This document shows, piece by piece, positions 55,120-63,243 of a DNA stretch of 64,000 bases (the first letter of the stretch is position 1; every line of letters starts with the position of its first letter). The position numbers and the translations under genes are program-made. The notes below the pieces were generated by a model, which was not told the origin of the DNA, searched no databases, and saw only the letters and a program-made list of their open reading frames with translations. Source of the DNA: JABJGO01 sp963921245 (GTDB lineage Bacteria; Pseudomonadota; Alphaproteobacteria; Rhodospirillales; Casp-alpha2); contig CAWUEY030000001.1 of NCBI GenBank assembly GCA_963921245.4, positions 186,001-250,000 on the forward strand, read 5' to 3'.

Positions 55120-55578
55120 GGATTATGGAACCATTCCTGAGCCGGGAAACGCAAGTCTCCCTTGTTGATGATTAAATGTTGGTGACCAAAAATGTTTGCA
55201 TTTGTTTACATTTGATGACGTTTGTCTTTTTTTATTAGTCAAAAAACGACACCTGTTGTCAAATTACGGCGTCCATTCCGCCCACATTTTTACTTTCCGA
55301 AAGGCATTTTTTCCGAAAAATTCCCGTCGGGGTTGGTATTACCGTGCGGTTTTCGGATTGTGCTCGGCAAAACCTTTTCTTCACAATGAAAAATAACATT
55401 TATCTAATATAGGAAATATTTCTTTTCATGTCAACCCCCTTTGAATAAAATGTTACGGAACCGCCGCCGCCGCGCCCACGGCGGCGCGGCTCAGGGGGTG
55501 GGACCAGGGTGTTGGGACCGGGAAACGCCCCGTCAGGGCAAAGTCGCTAAGCAGGAAAGAGGCAAGATTGTTCACGGT
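55120..55578. promoter_or_regulatory. AT-rich upstream region of the PQQ dehydrogenase gene
   Basis: About 460 bp without a supported gene. The part 55170-55440 is strikingly AT-rich for this chromosome. TTTG recurs at 55195, 55201, 55211 and 55221, on one helix face for the last three, which could be a regulator or bending site. A GC-rich hairpin follows (55469-55476 pairing with 55483-55490, six-base loop), located downstream of the flavodoxin-like gene and lacking a T tract. Function is inferred only. Confidence 0.35.
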
Positions 55579-56052
55579 CTAAAAAATGCCTGCTTCCAAC
55601 CCGGCGGCCATGGCCATGCCCAGGTCATGACAGTCATCCAGGAAATCATCTTTCCACTCACCATGACAAAGCAGGGGTTCTTGCACCTTGCGCCAATGCA
55701 ATCCGCCGGTGATGCTCTCGATGGCGCGACGGGTGCCCGTACCATCGAGACCGGCGCGGATATAAGTGGCAAAAGGTTTGCCCTGACATTCCTCGAGGCA
55801 GGGATAATAGATACGGTCGAAAAAATCCTTTAGGGCGCCGCTCATGTACCCCAGGTTTTCCGTGGTTCCCAGAATCAGACCATGCGCCGCGATCACGTCT
55901 TCCGGCATGGTGTCAAAGGGGCCCCTAGCAATCACGTTGATGCCTGTGATTTCCGGGTTGCGGGCACCGGCTTCGACCTGATCGCGCATGGCCCGGGTGT
56001 TGGGCGACGGCACATGGCCGATGATGAGCAGGGTTTTTCGGGCGGATGACAT
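55579..56052 (-). CDS. Flavodoxin-like NAD(P)H-dependent oxidoreductase
   Basis: FMN-binding protein of 157 residues with a flavodoxin fold: the phosphate loop is KTLLIIGHVPSPNTRAMRDQ, and the isoalloxazine loops are LGTTENLGYMSGALKDFFDR and KPFATYIRAGLDGTGTRRAI. It probably reduces quinones or related compounds; the partner is unknown. The PQQ dehydrogenase lies downstream on the same strand but is separated by 460 bp. Confidence 0.82.
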   Translation of the reverse strand: MSSARKTLLIIGHVPSPNTRAMRDQVEAGARNPEITGINVIARGPFDTMPEDVIAAHGLILGTTENLGYMSGALKDFFDRIYYPCLEECQGKPFATYIRAGLDGTGTRRAIESITGGLHWRKVQEPLLCHGEWKDDFLDDCHDLGMAMAAGLEAGIF

Positions 56053-56342
56053 ATGGGTTCAGATCCGTGTTTTTCCGTTGGAAATGATACCCATGCCGTG
56101 CCCACAGTGAAAGACATTGCAGGGTTATTGTTGAATGGTTTCGCGACCGGTGTCAGGGATTTCTTAATCAATGGCGGTAAAGCAGTGACCGTGGCCATTC
56201 GCAAATATTTCCCTGTTCTGCTCGACCTGCGCGCCCTGCTCACCATTGTCTCCTCCCTGAGCCGCAAAAAAAGCCTGGTGATCATTTGCTGAATGAGTTT
56301 TTACGCCGCGCGGGGGCTAGGACAGGAGAGAAAAGGGTCGCC

Positions 56343-57596
56343 TCAGATCGGTCTGTTGGCGTCATGGACCTTGATTTTCTCTTTGAGCCAACCTGACCAG
56401 TCCCGACCCCGTTTGTACCAATCCCAGATAATGGTCGGCATTCCCAGCGCGTGAAGATTTGAATCGTACCCATGAAATATGCAACCATCCATGAGCGGGC
56501 TGTGCATGGCGTCAATTGAATTGTCTTCGATCCCGAACCTGTCGAAATCCTCGGAACGCACGAATATGCCGTTGTAGTTGGTGGTGCAGACCAGCTCATA
56601 CCCCTTGGTTTTTCCAAGCGCAATCAGGGATAGCAGGGAACACCCTATCATGGTTTGCGGGTTTCGTTCCTGTACGAAAAAGACATTGTTGGGAATGGTT
56701 GGATTGTGTTCGATCACAATGACCCGGGGCCGAAAGTCCTGTATTGAATCCCAGATGTGCCAGTCGTTGCCGTCGATATCGATCACCAGTAAATCGAAAT
56801 CATGGGGGATATCTGTTTCTGACAGCAGAAAATCAAGCGAGTTTTCCTTCGGATCAAATCCGACAAAAGTATTCATCAAAATAGCGTTCGGATGATCCCG
56901 GAAGGTTTCCTCAAGTTTCTTGAATCGCTCGGGATTGGCTTCGATCAAAATCGCATCCCAGCTTTCTTCTGTGATCAGGGCATAGGTGTTGCTGTGTTTG
57001 CGTCCGTCCCAGGCCCCAAACTCGACACACCATTTTGGACCGTCGTCAATGGTTTCGAATATTTTTTTCAGGATGCCGTCCTCACCGGATTGCGACGTGA
57101 TGTCTTCCGCATAGCCCAGAAGGTAACGGCTTTCCGGCTTCAAGCCTTCACGGTTGAAAACGCTGAAGGCAGGCTTGCCTGTCAGCCGCATGTATTCGGC
57201 CATGGCCTGTGTCACAAAATCCCGGGGCCACATATTGAACGGCGTGTGCGAGAGCGCTTCAAACAGTTGCCTGTCCGGGGTATCCTCAACACGGCCGTCC
57301 GAAAAATACCCGTACCAGATTTTGGACAGGTTGTCCTGAATGAGCCTGACGGCATCCGAGTCTCTCGAAGCGGCCAGATCGGTAAAGGTCGCATTGGAAA
57401 GCGTGATCGTCTCGTTGACGAGTTCGATAAGCGCCTTCTGATCTTCCTGCGATCGCATGTCCGAAACCCATGGAAGGTGAGGATTTCCGCGATAATGGCG
57501 TTCAAGTCTTAAGATATTGATACGGGAAGTGTGACAGTCCTCGACCAGAGTGTGTGCCAGATCGGATTGATCCCAACGATATCCATAACGAGACAC
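56343..57596 (-). CDS. FkbM-like methyltransferase family protein
   Basis: A 417-residue protein whose middle part has an FkbM-type Rossmann core: SQSGEDGILKKIFETI, KWCVEFGAWDGRKHSNT (SAM loop), AILIEANPERFKKLEETF and LLVIDIDGNDWHIWDSI. The N-terminal 150 residues are a separate helical domain of unknown role, and the C-terminus carries a Trp-rich end (TIIWDWYKRGRDWSGWLKEK). Sugar- or polysaccharide-linked methylation is typical for relatives. It stands alone between the flavodoxin-like gene and tRNA-Pro. Confidence 0.72.
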   Translation of the reverse strand: MSRYGYRWDQSDLAHTLVEDCHTSRINILRLERHYRGNPHLPWVSDMRSQEDQKALIELVNETITLSNATFTDLAASRDSDAVRLIQDNLSKIWYGYFSDGRVEDTPDRQLFEALSHTPFNMWPRDFVTQAMAEYMRLTGKPAFSVFNREGLKPESRYLLGYAEDITSQSGEDGILKKIFETIDDGPKWCVEFGAWDGRKHSNTYALITEESWDAILIEANPERFKKLEETFRDHPNAILMNTFVGFDPKENSLDFLLSETDIPHDFDLLVIDIDGNDWHIWDSIQDFRPRVIVIEHNPTIPNNVFFVQERNPQTMIGCSLLSLIALGKTKGYELVCTTNYNGIFVRSEDFDRFGIEDNSIDAMHSPLMDGCIFHGYDSNLHALGMPTIIWDWYKRGRDWSGWLKEKIKVHDANRPI

Positions 57597-57668
57597 AATA
57601 GTGTCGTATCAATACAATTCAACCAGTCAGCCCTAAAGTGGAATGGCGGCCCTTTTTCAGAAATGAAA

Positions 57669-57745
57669 TGGTCGGAGTGAGAGGATTTGAACCTCCGGCC
57701 CCCGCCTCCCGAAGACGGTGCTCTACCAGGCTGAGCTACACTCCG
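57669..57745 (-). tRNA. tRNA-Pro (CGG)
   Basis: Read on the minus strand it starts CGGAGTGTAGCTCAGCCTGG. The anticodon arm CCGTC-TTCGGGA-GGCGG gives anticodon CGG; the T-arm contains GGTTCAAATCC, the acceptor stem pairs CGGAGTG with CACTCCG, and CCA is encoded (57669-57671). Confidence 0.95.
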
Positions 57746-57858
57746 ACCGACAGGGTTGCCCCTGACAACGTCCCAACCGCGTTGCGGTACGGGTAGCGCG
57801 GGTTATAGCGCCCGTTCCCCGGCTCCGCAAGGGTATGTGTGCGATTTTGGCGCGGGCC

Positions 57859-58875
57859 TCAGTAAGGCCGCTCGATACAGAACTGGATCAGGTCCAGCAG
57901 GGCCTTTTTCTCTGCCCCATCGGGGAAAATGCCGAGCGCATCCCGCGCCACGGCACCGAAATGCCGCGCCCGCTCGACGCTGTCTTTCAGGGCGTTGTGC
58001 CGCACCATCAGGTTGACAGCCCGGGCCAGGTCGTCATCGTTCTGTTCCAGGGTTTCGAGGGTCCGGTGCCAGAACCGGCGTTCCTCATCGTTGCCGCGCT
58101 GAAACGCCAGAATGACGGGCAGAGTGATCTTGCCCTCGCTGAAATCATCGCCGATGGTTTTGCCCAGTTCCGCCTGAACCGCGGCGTAATCCAACACATC
58201 GTCGATGAGCTGAAACGCGATGCCGAGGTTCAAGCCATAGGCACTGAGGGCTTTTTCCTCGTTTTTGGGCCGATTGGCAACAACCGCACCGATCTGACAG
58301 GCGGCAGCGAACAGCTTCGCGGTCTTCGACGTGATGACGTCGAGATACGCCTGTTCATTGGTGGTGGTATCGTTGGCGGTCATCAACTGCATGACCTCGC
58401 CTTCCGCGATTACCGAAGACGCGTTGGACAAAATACGCAGCACATCGATGGAGCCGTCCTCCACCATCAGCTCAAAAGACCGGCTGAACAGGAAATCGCC
58501 GACCAGAACACTGGCCTGGTTGCCCCAGATGGCGTTGGCCGACTGGTTGCCGCGGCGAAGATCGCTTTCGTCCACCACGTCGTCGTGCAGCAGGGTCGCG
58601 GTATGGATGAACTCGACACAGGTGGCAAGAGCTACGTGACGGAAGCCTTCGTAGCCGCACAGCTTGCTGGACGCCAGGGTCAGCATGGGGCGCAGCCGCT
58701 TGCCACCCGCCGCCACGATATGTCCCGCCAGTTGCGGAATCATGGCAACGGGGCTGTACATGCGTTTGACGATTTCCGCGTTGACGGCCTTCAGGTCTTC
58801 CGCCACCAGTGCGCTCAGAGCATCCAGTGTCGGTTGCTTTTTTCGTTCTTCCTGCAGGTCGATGACGACGCCCAC
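57859..58875 (-). CDS. Polyprenyl diphosphate synthase (octa/decaprenyl)
   Basis: Trans-prenyltransferase of 338 residues making the long side chain of ubiquinone. The first aspartate-rich motif is D98-D99-x2-D102 in TLLHDDVVDESDLRRGNQS, the second is QLIDDVLDY, and GGKRLRPMLTLASSKL is the allylic substrate site. IspB-type by overall pattern; chain length cannot be read off. It is divergent from the TrmN6-like gene. Confidence 0.93.
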   Translation of the reverse strand: MGVVIDLQEERKKQPTLDALSALVAEDLKAVNAEIVKRMYSPVAMIPQLAGHIVAAGGKRLRPMLTLASSKLCGYEGFRHVALATCVEFIHTATLLHDDVVDESDLRRGNQSANAIWGNQASVLVGDFLFSRSFELMVEDGSIDVLRILSNASSVIAEGEVMQLMTANDTTTNEQAYLDVITSKTAKLFAAACQIGAVVANRPKNEEKALSAYGLNLGIAFQLIDDVLDYAAVQAELGKTIGDDFSEGKITLPVILAFQRGNDEERRFWHRTLETLEQNDDDLARAVNLMVRHNALKDSVERARHFGAVARDALGIFPDGAEKKALLDLIQFCIERPY

Positions 58876-58995
58876 AACGCGGCTCCTCTGTCAAAACCGT
58901 ATTGTTAAGAGCATAGAGAGACCGCTATACAAGGGTCAAGCACAGCCCCTATTTATCCGCGATTTTTGATGTAGATAAAGAGCCCCGGCAAGACC

Positions 58996-59793
58996 ATGAT
59001 TGAACGTGTTCGCACCAATGATCCGGTGCGGGGTGATGTCGAGACTGGCGCATTGACCCGTGATGAATTTCTGGGCGGGCGGATACAGCTGTTTCAGCGC
59101 CGTCGCGGCTACCGGGTGACTATGGACTCAGTGCTGCTAGCCGCCGCTGCCGGTGCCGGCGCGAATGATCGCGTATTGGACTTGGGCTCCGGCTCAGGCG
59201 CGGCAGCACTGTGCCTCGCGGCCCGTGTCGCCGGTGTGTCAGTAACCGGGCTAGAACTTCAGCCTGAAATGATGACGCTGGCCTCAAAAAATATCGAACA
59301 TAACACCCTTTCGGACCGGGTCACCATGGTGGCAGGGGATGTCGCGCGCCCGCCCGCCGCGTTGATGGCACGCCCTTTCCAGCACGTGATAGCAAATCCG
59401 CCCTATGTGTCATTGGGCACCGGCACCCTGCCACCCGACCCGGTTAAGGCAACGGCAAGGGTGGAAGGTCATGCGAGGCTGCCAGGCTGGATTGAAACCG
59501 CGGCGGCTTGTCTTGTGTCCGGTGGCACTTTCACCCTGGTTCACCGGGCGGACCGGGTACCCGAAATCCTCGAACAAATGAGCCGAAACGGATTTGGAGA
59601 TTGCATTGTCTTTCCGCTCTGGCCGGGGCCGGGGCGTGATCGTGACTACAGCCGGGTTCTGGTCCGCGGAACGCTGGATGCTGAAGGCTCGCCGGTAACG
59701 CGCCCTGGTCTCGTCATCCATGTGCCGGGCGGCGGGTATACGCCGGAATCAGAGGCTGTTCTGAGGCATGGTGCGGCATTGGCTCTTGCCTGA
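58996..59793 (+). CDS. TrmN6-like SAM-dependent methyltransferase
   Basis: A 265-residue Rossmann-fold methyltransferase with SAM motif DRVLDLGSGSGAAALCLAAR, acidic VTGLELQPEMM and the N6-adenine signature NPPYVSLG. It resembles YfiC/TrmN6, which methylates A37 of tRNA-Val. The N-terminal DEFLGGRIQLFQRRRGYRVT is typical of that family. It is the first of a plus-strand run leading to glyQS. Confidence 0.9.
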   Translation: MIERVRTNDPVRGDVETGALTRDEFLGGRIQLFQRRRGYRVTMDSVLLAAAAGAGANDRVLDLGSGSGAAALCLAARVAGVSVTGLELQPEMMTLASKNIEHNTLSDRVTMVAGDVARPPAALMARPFQHVIANPPYVSLGTGTLPPDPVKATARVEGHARLPGWIETAAACLVSGGTFTLVHRADRVPEILEQMSRNGFGDCIVFPLWPGPGRDRDYSRVLVRGTLDAEGSPVTRPGLVIHVPGGGYTPESEAVLRHGAALALA

Positions 59794-59861
59794 CCGATTC
59801 GCGTTCACAACCGATCTGGCATGGCTTGACCGGGGGTGCCGGAAAGACCTACAAGGGACTC

Positions 59862-60140
59862 ATGTTCGGATTCAGTATTTCAAAACTCATATTCACCGGT
59901 GTTGCCATCGTGGCCGTCTGGTACGGCTTTCGCTGGTTCAGGCAACTGCAGGAGCGCGAACACACCCGCGTTCGGGAGCGGGCCAAAAGCCCCAGACACA
60001 GGGCTTACGGTGGTTCCCGCAAATCGTCCAGCAATGATGACGACGTTCAAACCATGATCGAATGCGGGGTCTGTGGCTCTTATGTTCCGGCATCCAACGC
60101 ACGGGCCTGCGGCAAGGAAAACTGCCCCTATCCAGGATAA
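59862..60140 (+). CDS. Small membrane protein with C-terminal zinc ribbon
   Basis: A 92-residue protein starting at ATG 59862 with AAGGG upstream. It has one N-terminal membrane helix (ISKLIFTGVAIVAVWYGF), a basic, Ser-rich linker and a C-terminal CGVCGSYVPASNARACGKENCPYPG-like end with four Cys (two CxxC-type pairs, quoted only in part: IECGVCGSYVPAS and ACGKENCP). It appears to be a conserved alphaproteobacterial protein near glyQS, but I know no function. Confidence 0.75.
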   Translation: MFGFSISKLIFTGVAIVAVWYGFRWFRQLQEREHTRVRERAKSPRHRAYGGSRKSSSNDDDVQTMIECGVCGSYVPASNARACGKENCPYPG

Positions 60141-60251
60141 GAAAACGCCGAAAAATCCGGCGGTGTCGGTTGTTGACCCGTCATCGGGCGCTGGTTATGT
60201 TGCAGTGCAAACAACAAACGCCCCATACGTCCCCGGAAAGGCCCCGGACAC

Positions 60252-61169
60252 ATGTCCAGCCCCGATCATAAATCAGCACAGAAGCCGAAGAGTTTTCAGT
60301 GGATTATCCTCAGTCTGCAAACATTTTGGGCGGAACAGGGTTGCGTGATTGTTCAACCTTATGACCTCGAAGTGGGTGCCGGAACCTTTCACCCCGCAAC
60401 CACATTGCGCGCCCTGTGGCCGCCGGTCTGGAATGCAGCTTATGTGCAACCGTCCCGCCGCCCCGGCGACGGTCGTTATGGTGAAAACCCCAACCGGTTG
60501 CAACACTACTACCAGTTTCAGGTTCTGATGAAACCGTCACCGGAAAACATTCAGGACCTCTACCTGCAAAGCCTATACACCATTGGTATCGACCCTGAAT
60601 ATCACGACATCCGGTTTGTTGAAGACGACTGGGAAAGCCCGACGCTCGGGGCCTGGGGATTGGGCTGGGAAGTCTGGTGCGATGGCATGGAAGTTTCGCA
60701 GTTCACCTATTTCCAGCAAGCCGGCGGTATGGATTGCAGGCCAGTCCCCGTGGAGCTGACCTACGGTCTGGAGCGGCTCGCCATGTATGTGCAGGGCGTT
60801 GAGAACGTCTACGATCTGGATTGGGATGGTGTGGATAAGGACAAGGGCGGAAAAACCTACGGTGATGTATTTCTTGAGAACGAACAACAATACTCACGCT
60901 GGAATTTCAAGATCGCCGATACCGAAACCCTGATCCGGCATTTTATGGACGCGGAACAGGAATGCGCCCGCACACTGGAGGCAGGCTTGCCGCTGCCTGC
61001 CTATGACCAGTGCCTGAAAGCCAGCCATCTGTTTAACCTGTTGGATGCTCGCGGTGTTATCAGTGTGACGGAACGTGCCGCCTATATCGGGCGGGTTCGT
61101 GCTCTTGCCAAAGGCTGCTGTGAATTATGGGTCGGCACCCACACGGATGAAAACGGGGAGCTGATCTGA
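60252..61169 (+). CDS. glyQ: Glycyl-tRNA synthetase alpha subunit
   Basis: Catalytic subunit of the bacterial heterotetrameric glycyl-tRNA synthetase, 305 residues. The family start FQWIILSLQTFWAEQGCVI is followed by EVGAGTFHPATTLRALWP and RRPGDGRYGENPNRLQHYYQ, and motif 3-like TYGLERLAMYVQGVENVYD. The stop shares a base with the glyS start (TGATG), giving coupled synthesis of the two subunits. Confidence 0.97.
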   Translation: MSSPDHKSAQKPKSFQWIILSLQTFWAEQGCVIVQPYDLEVGAGTFHPATTLRALWPPVWNAAYVQPSRRPGDGRYGENPNRLQHYYQFQVLMKPSPENIQDLYLQSLYTIGIDPEYHDIRFVEDDWESPTLGAWGLGWEVWCDGMEVSQFTYFQQAGGMDCRPVPVELTYGLERLAMYVQGVENVYDLDWDGVDKDKGGKTYGDVFLENEQQYSRWNFKIADTETLIRHFMDAEQECARTLEAGLPLPAYDQCLKASHLFNLLDARGVISVTERAAYIGRVRALAKGCCELWVGTHTDENGELI

Positions 61170-63232
61170 TGGCGGAACTGCTGCTCGAAATCCTTAGTGA
61201 GGAGATTCCTGCCCGGATGCAGGCCCGCGCGGCGGACGATCTGAAGCGTCTTCTGTGCAACGGTATTCGGGAGGCCGGACTGGACCTTGAAAATCCCACT
61301 ACGTTTGTAACACCCCGTCGCCTGGTGTTTATGGCTGATGGTATCTCTGAGCGCACACCCGATGTTTCCGAAGAGCGTAAGGGGCCGGCGACATCCGCAC
61401 CGGAACAGGCCATCAATGGTTTCCTGGGCTCCGTGGGCTTGACGCGGGATCAGGTGGAAAAAAGGGAACTGCCCGGGGGTGAGTTCTATTTTGCGGTGAT
61501 CGAAAAACCGGGCGTGGCGGCAACAGACGTTTTGCCGGATGTGATTGAAACGGCTCTGGAAACCCTACCGTGGGCCAGGTCCATGAATTGGGCTGATCAT
61601 GACCAGCGCTGGGTTCGCCCGCTGCACGGTCTTGTCTGCCTGTTTGACGGTGCGGTGGTGCCCGTGTCCTTCGGGCCGGTGACAGCCGGTAACCGCACCG
61701 TGGGGCACCGGTTCCTCAACCCCGGTTCAATTACGATTACCCGTTTAGCGGACTACCGGAAGCTTTTGTTTGATGCCTGGGTTATGGTGGATCCTGCTGA
61801 ACGTCGGGCGGTTATTGTTGAAGCATCCAAAAAGCTCGCGGCCCATGAAGGCCTTTTCTTGAAAGAGGATAAACGGTTGCTGGACGAGGTCACCGGGTTG
61901 GTTGAATGGCCGGTGCCGATTATGGGCCGGATCAACGATCAGTACATGGCCCTGCCGCCCGAGGTGCTGACCACCTGCATGCGCTCGCATCAGAAATACT
62001 TTGCCTGTCTTGATGGCGACGGCAATCTTGCTAATCGATTTGTCGTGGTCGCCAACACCAGGGCAAAGGACGGCGGTGAGCGTATTCGCGGCGGCAACGA
62101 ACGCGTGCTCAACGCCCGTCTCGCCGATGCCTGGTTTTTCTGGGATCAGGACCGCAGTCAGACCCTGGCGTCTCGCGCACCGGCGCTCAAAGACAGGGTC
62201 TTCCATGCCAAACTCGGCACCCTGGACCACAAGGTGGACCGGATGCAGGCGCTCGCCGCATCTTTGGCGGCTCATGTGCCGGATGCCGACAAGGACCGCG
62301 TGCGCTCGGCGGCGCGTCTCGCCAAAGCCGATCTCTCAACCGGCATGGTGGGTGAGTTCCCGGACCTGCAGGGTATCATGGGGCGGTATTACGCAATTCA
62401 TGACGGCGAGAGTGATGAGGCGGCGGCCGCCATCGCTGAACATTATTCGCCGCTCGGCCCGTCCGACACATGTCCGACCAAGCCTGTGAGCGTGTGTGTT
62501 GCGCTCGCCGACAAGATCGATACGCTGGTTGGGTTCTTCGGCATCGATGAAAAGCCCACGGGCTCCAAAGATCCCTTTGCACTCCGCCGCGCGGCGCTGG
62601 GGATTATCCGCCTGATCATTGAGAACAACCTGCGCCTTTCCCTGCACCGCGCGTTTTCCGAAGCTGCAAAGCTCTACGGCAGCGTTGCCGGATTTTCTGA
62701 TGATACCGATGGTCTCATGGTGTTTTTCGCCGACCGCCTTAAGGTACATCTGCGCGAGCAGGGTGTCCGCCATGACCTGATTGATGCGGTATTCGCCTTG
62801 GGCGGTGAAGACGACCTCGTTCGTTTGCTGGCCCGGGTGGATGCGTTGAGCGGCTTCCTCGAGTCCGATGATGGATCAAACCTGATGGCGGCCTATAAAC
62901 GGGCGGCGAATATTCTGCATATCGAAGAGAAAAAAGACGACACTACCTATGCGGCTGACGTGGATGAGGAGTTGCTGTCCCTGCAAGAAGAAGCCGGGCT
63001 GGCAGCTCATCTGAGGAGTATGCTCCCAGAGATTGAAGGGCGGTTGGGATCTGAAGATTTTGCTGAAGCCATGAAACAACTGTCCGCGGCGCGACCCCTG
63101 GTGGACGCGTTTTTTGACAAGGTCATTGTGAACGCCGATGATCCGGCGGTACGCGTGAACCGGCTGAATTTGCTGGCATTGCTGCGGCGTTCGGTGGATG
63201 CAGTGGCCGATTTTTCAAGGATTGAGGGATAA
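61169..63232 (+). CDS. glyS: Glycyl-tRNA synthetase beta subunit
   Basis: Beta subunit, 687 residues, which binds tRNA-Gly. Typical stretches are MAELLLEILSEEIPARMQAR at the start, FVTPRRLVFMADGIS, LPWARSMNWADHDQRWVRP, and TCMRSHQKYFACLDGDGNL. It overlaps glyQ by one base and is followed by ppdK after 11 bp. Confidence 0.97.
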   Translation: MAELLLEILSEEIPARMQARAADDLKRLLCNGIREAGLDLENPTTFVTPRRLVFMADGISERTPDVSEERKGPATSAPEQAINGFLGSVGLTRDQVEKRELPGGEFYFAVIEKPGVAATDVLPDVIETALETLPWARSMNWADHDQRWVRPLHGLVCLFDGAVVPVSFGPVTAGNRTVGHRFLNPGSITITRLADYRKLLFDAWVMVDPAERRAVIVEASKKLAAHEGLFLKEDKRLLDEVTGLVEWPVPIMGRINDQYMALPPEVLTTCMRSHQKYFACLDGDGNLANRFVVVANTRAKDGGERIRGGNERVLNARLADAWFFWDQDRSQTLASRAPALKDRVFHAKLGTLDHKVDRMQALAASLAAHVPDADKDRVRSAARLAKADLSTGMVGEFPDLQGIMGRYYAIHDGESDEAAAAIAEHYSPLGPSDTCPTKPVSVCVALADKIDTLVGFFGIDEKPTGSKDPFALRRAALGIIRLIIENNLRLSLHRAFSEAAKLYGSVAGFSDDTDGLMVFFADRLKVHLREQGVRHDLIDAVFALGGEDDLVRLLARVDALSGFLESDDGSNLMAAYKRAANILHIEEKKDDTTYAADVDEELLSLQEEAGLAAHLRSMLPEIEGRLGSEDFAEAMKQLSAARPLVDAFFDKVIVNADDPAVRVNRLNLLALLRRSVDAVADFSRIEG

Positions 63233-63243
63233 CGGCGGTAGAG

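Noticed and set aside
55469..55490. GC-rich hairpin as the terminator of the flavodoxin-like gene
   Set aside because: The stem is good but no T tract follows on the minus strand, and it lies about 90 bp past the stop codon; kept only as a note in the intergenic entry.
56053..56292. 79-codon plus-strand frame between the flavodoxin-like and FkbM-like genes
   Set aside because: No ribosome binding site or family resemblance; an equally long frame exists on the other strand. The region is left as non-coding.
57835..58908. 357-codon plus-strand open frame
   Set aside because: It is the antisense shadow of the polyprenyl diphosphate synthase gene, which carries both aspartate-rich motifs.
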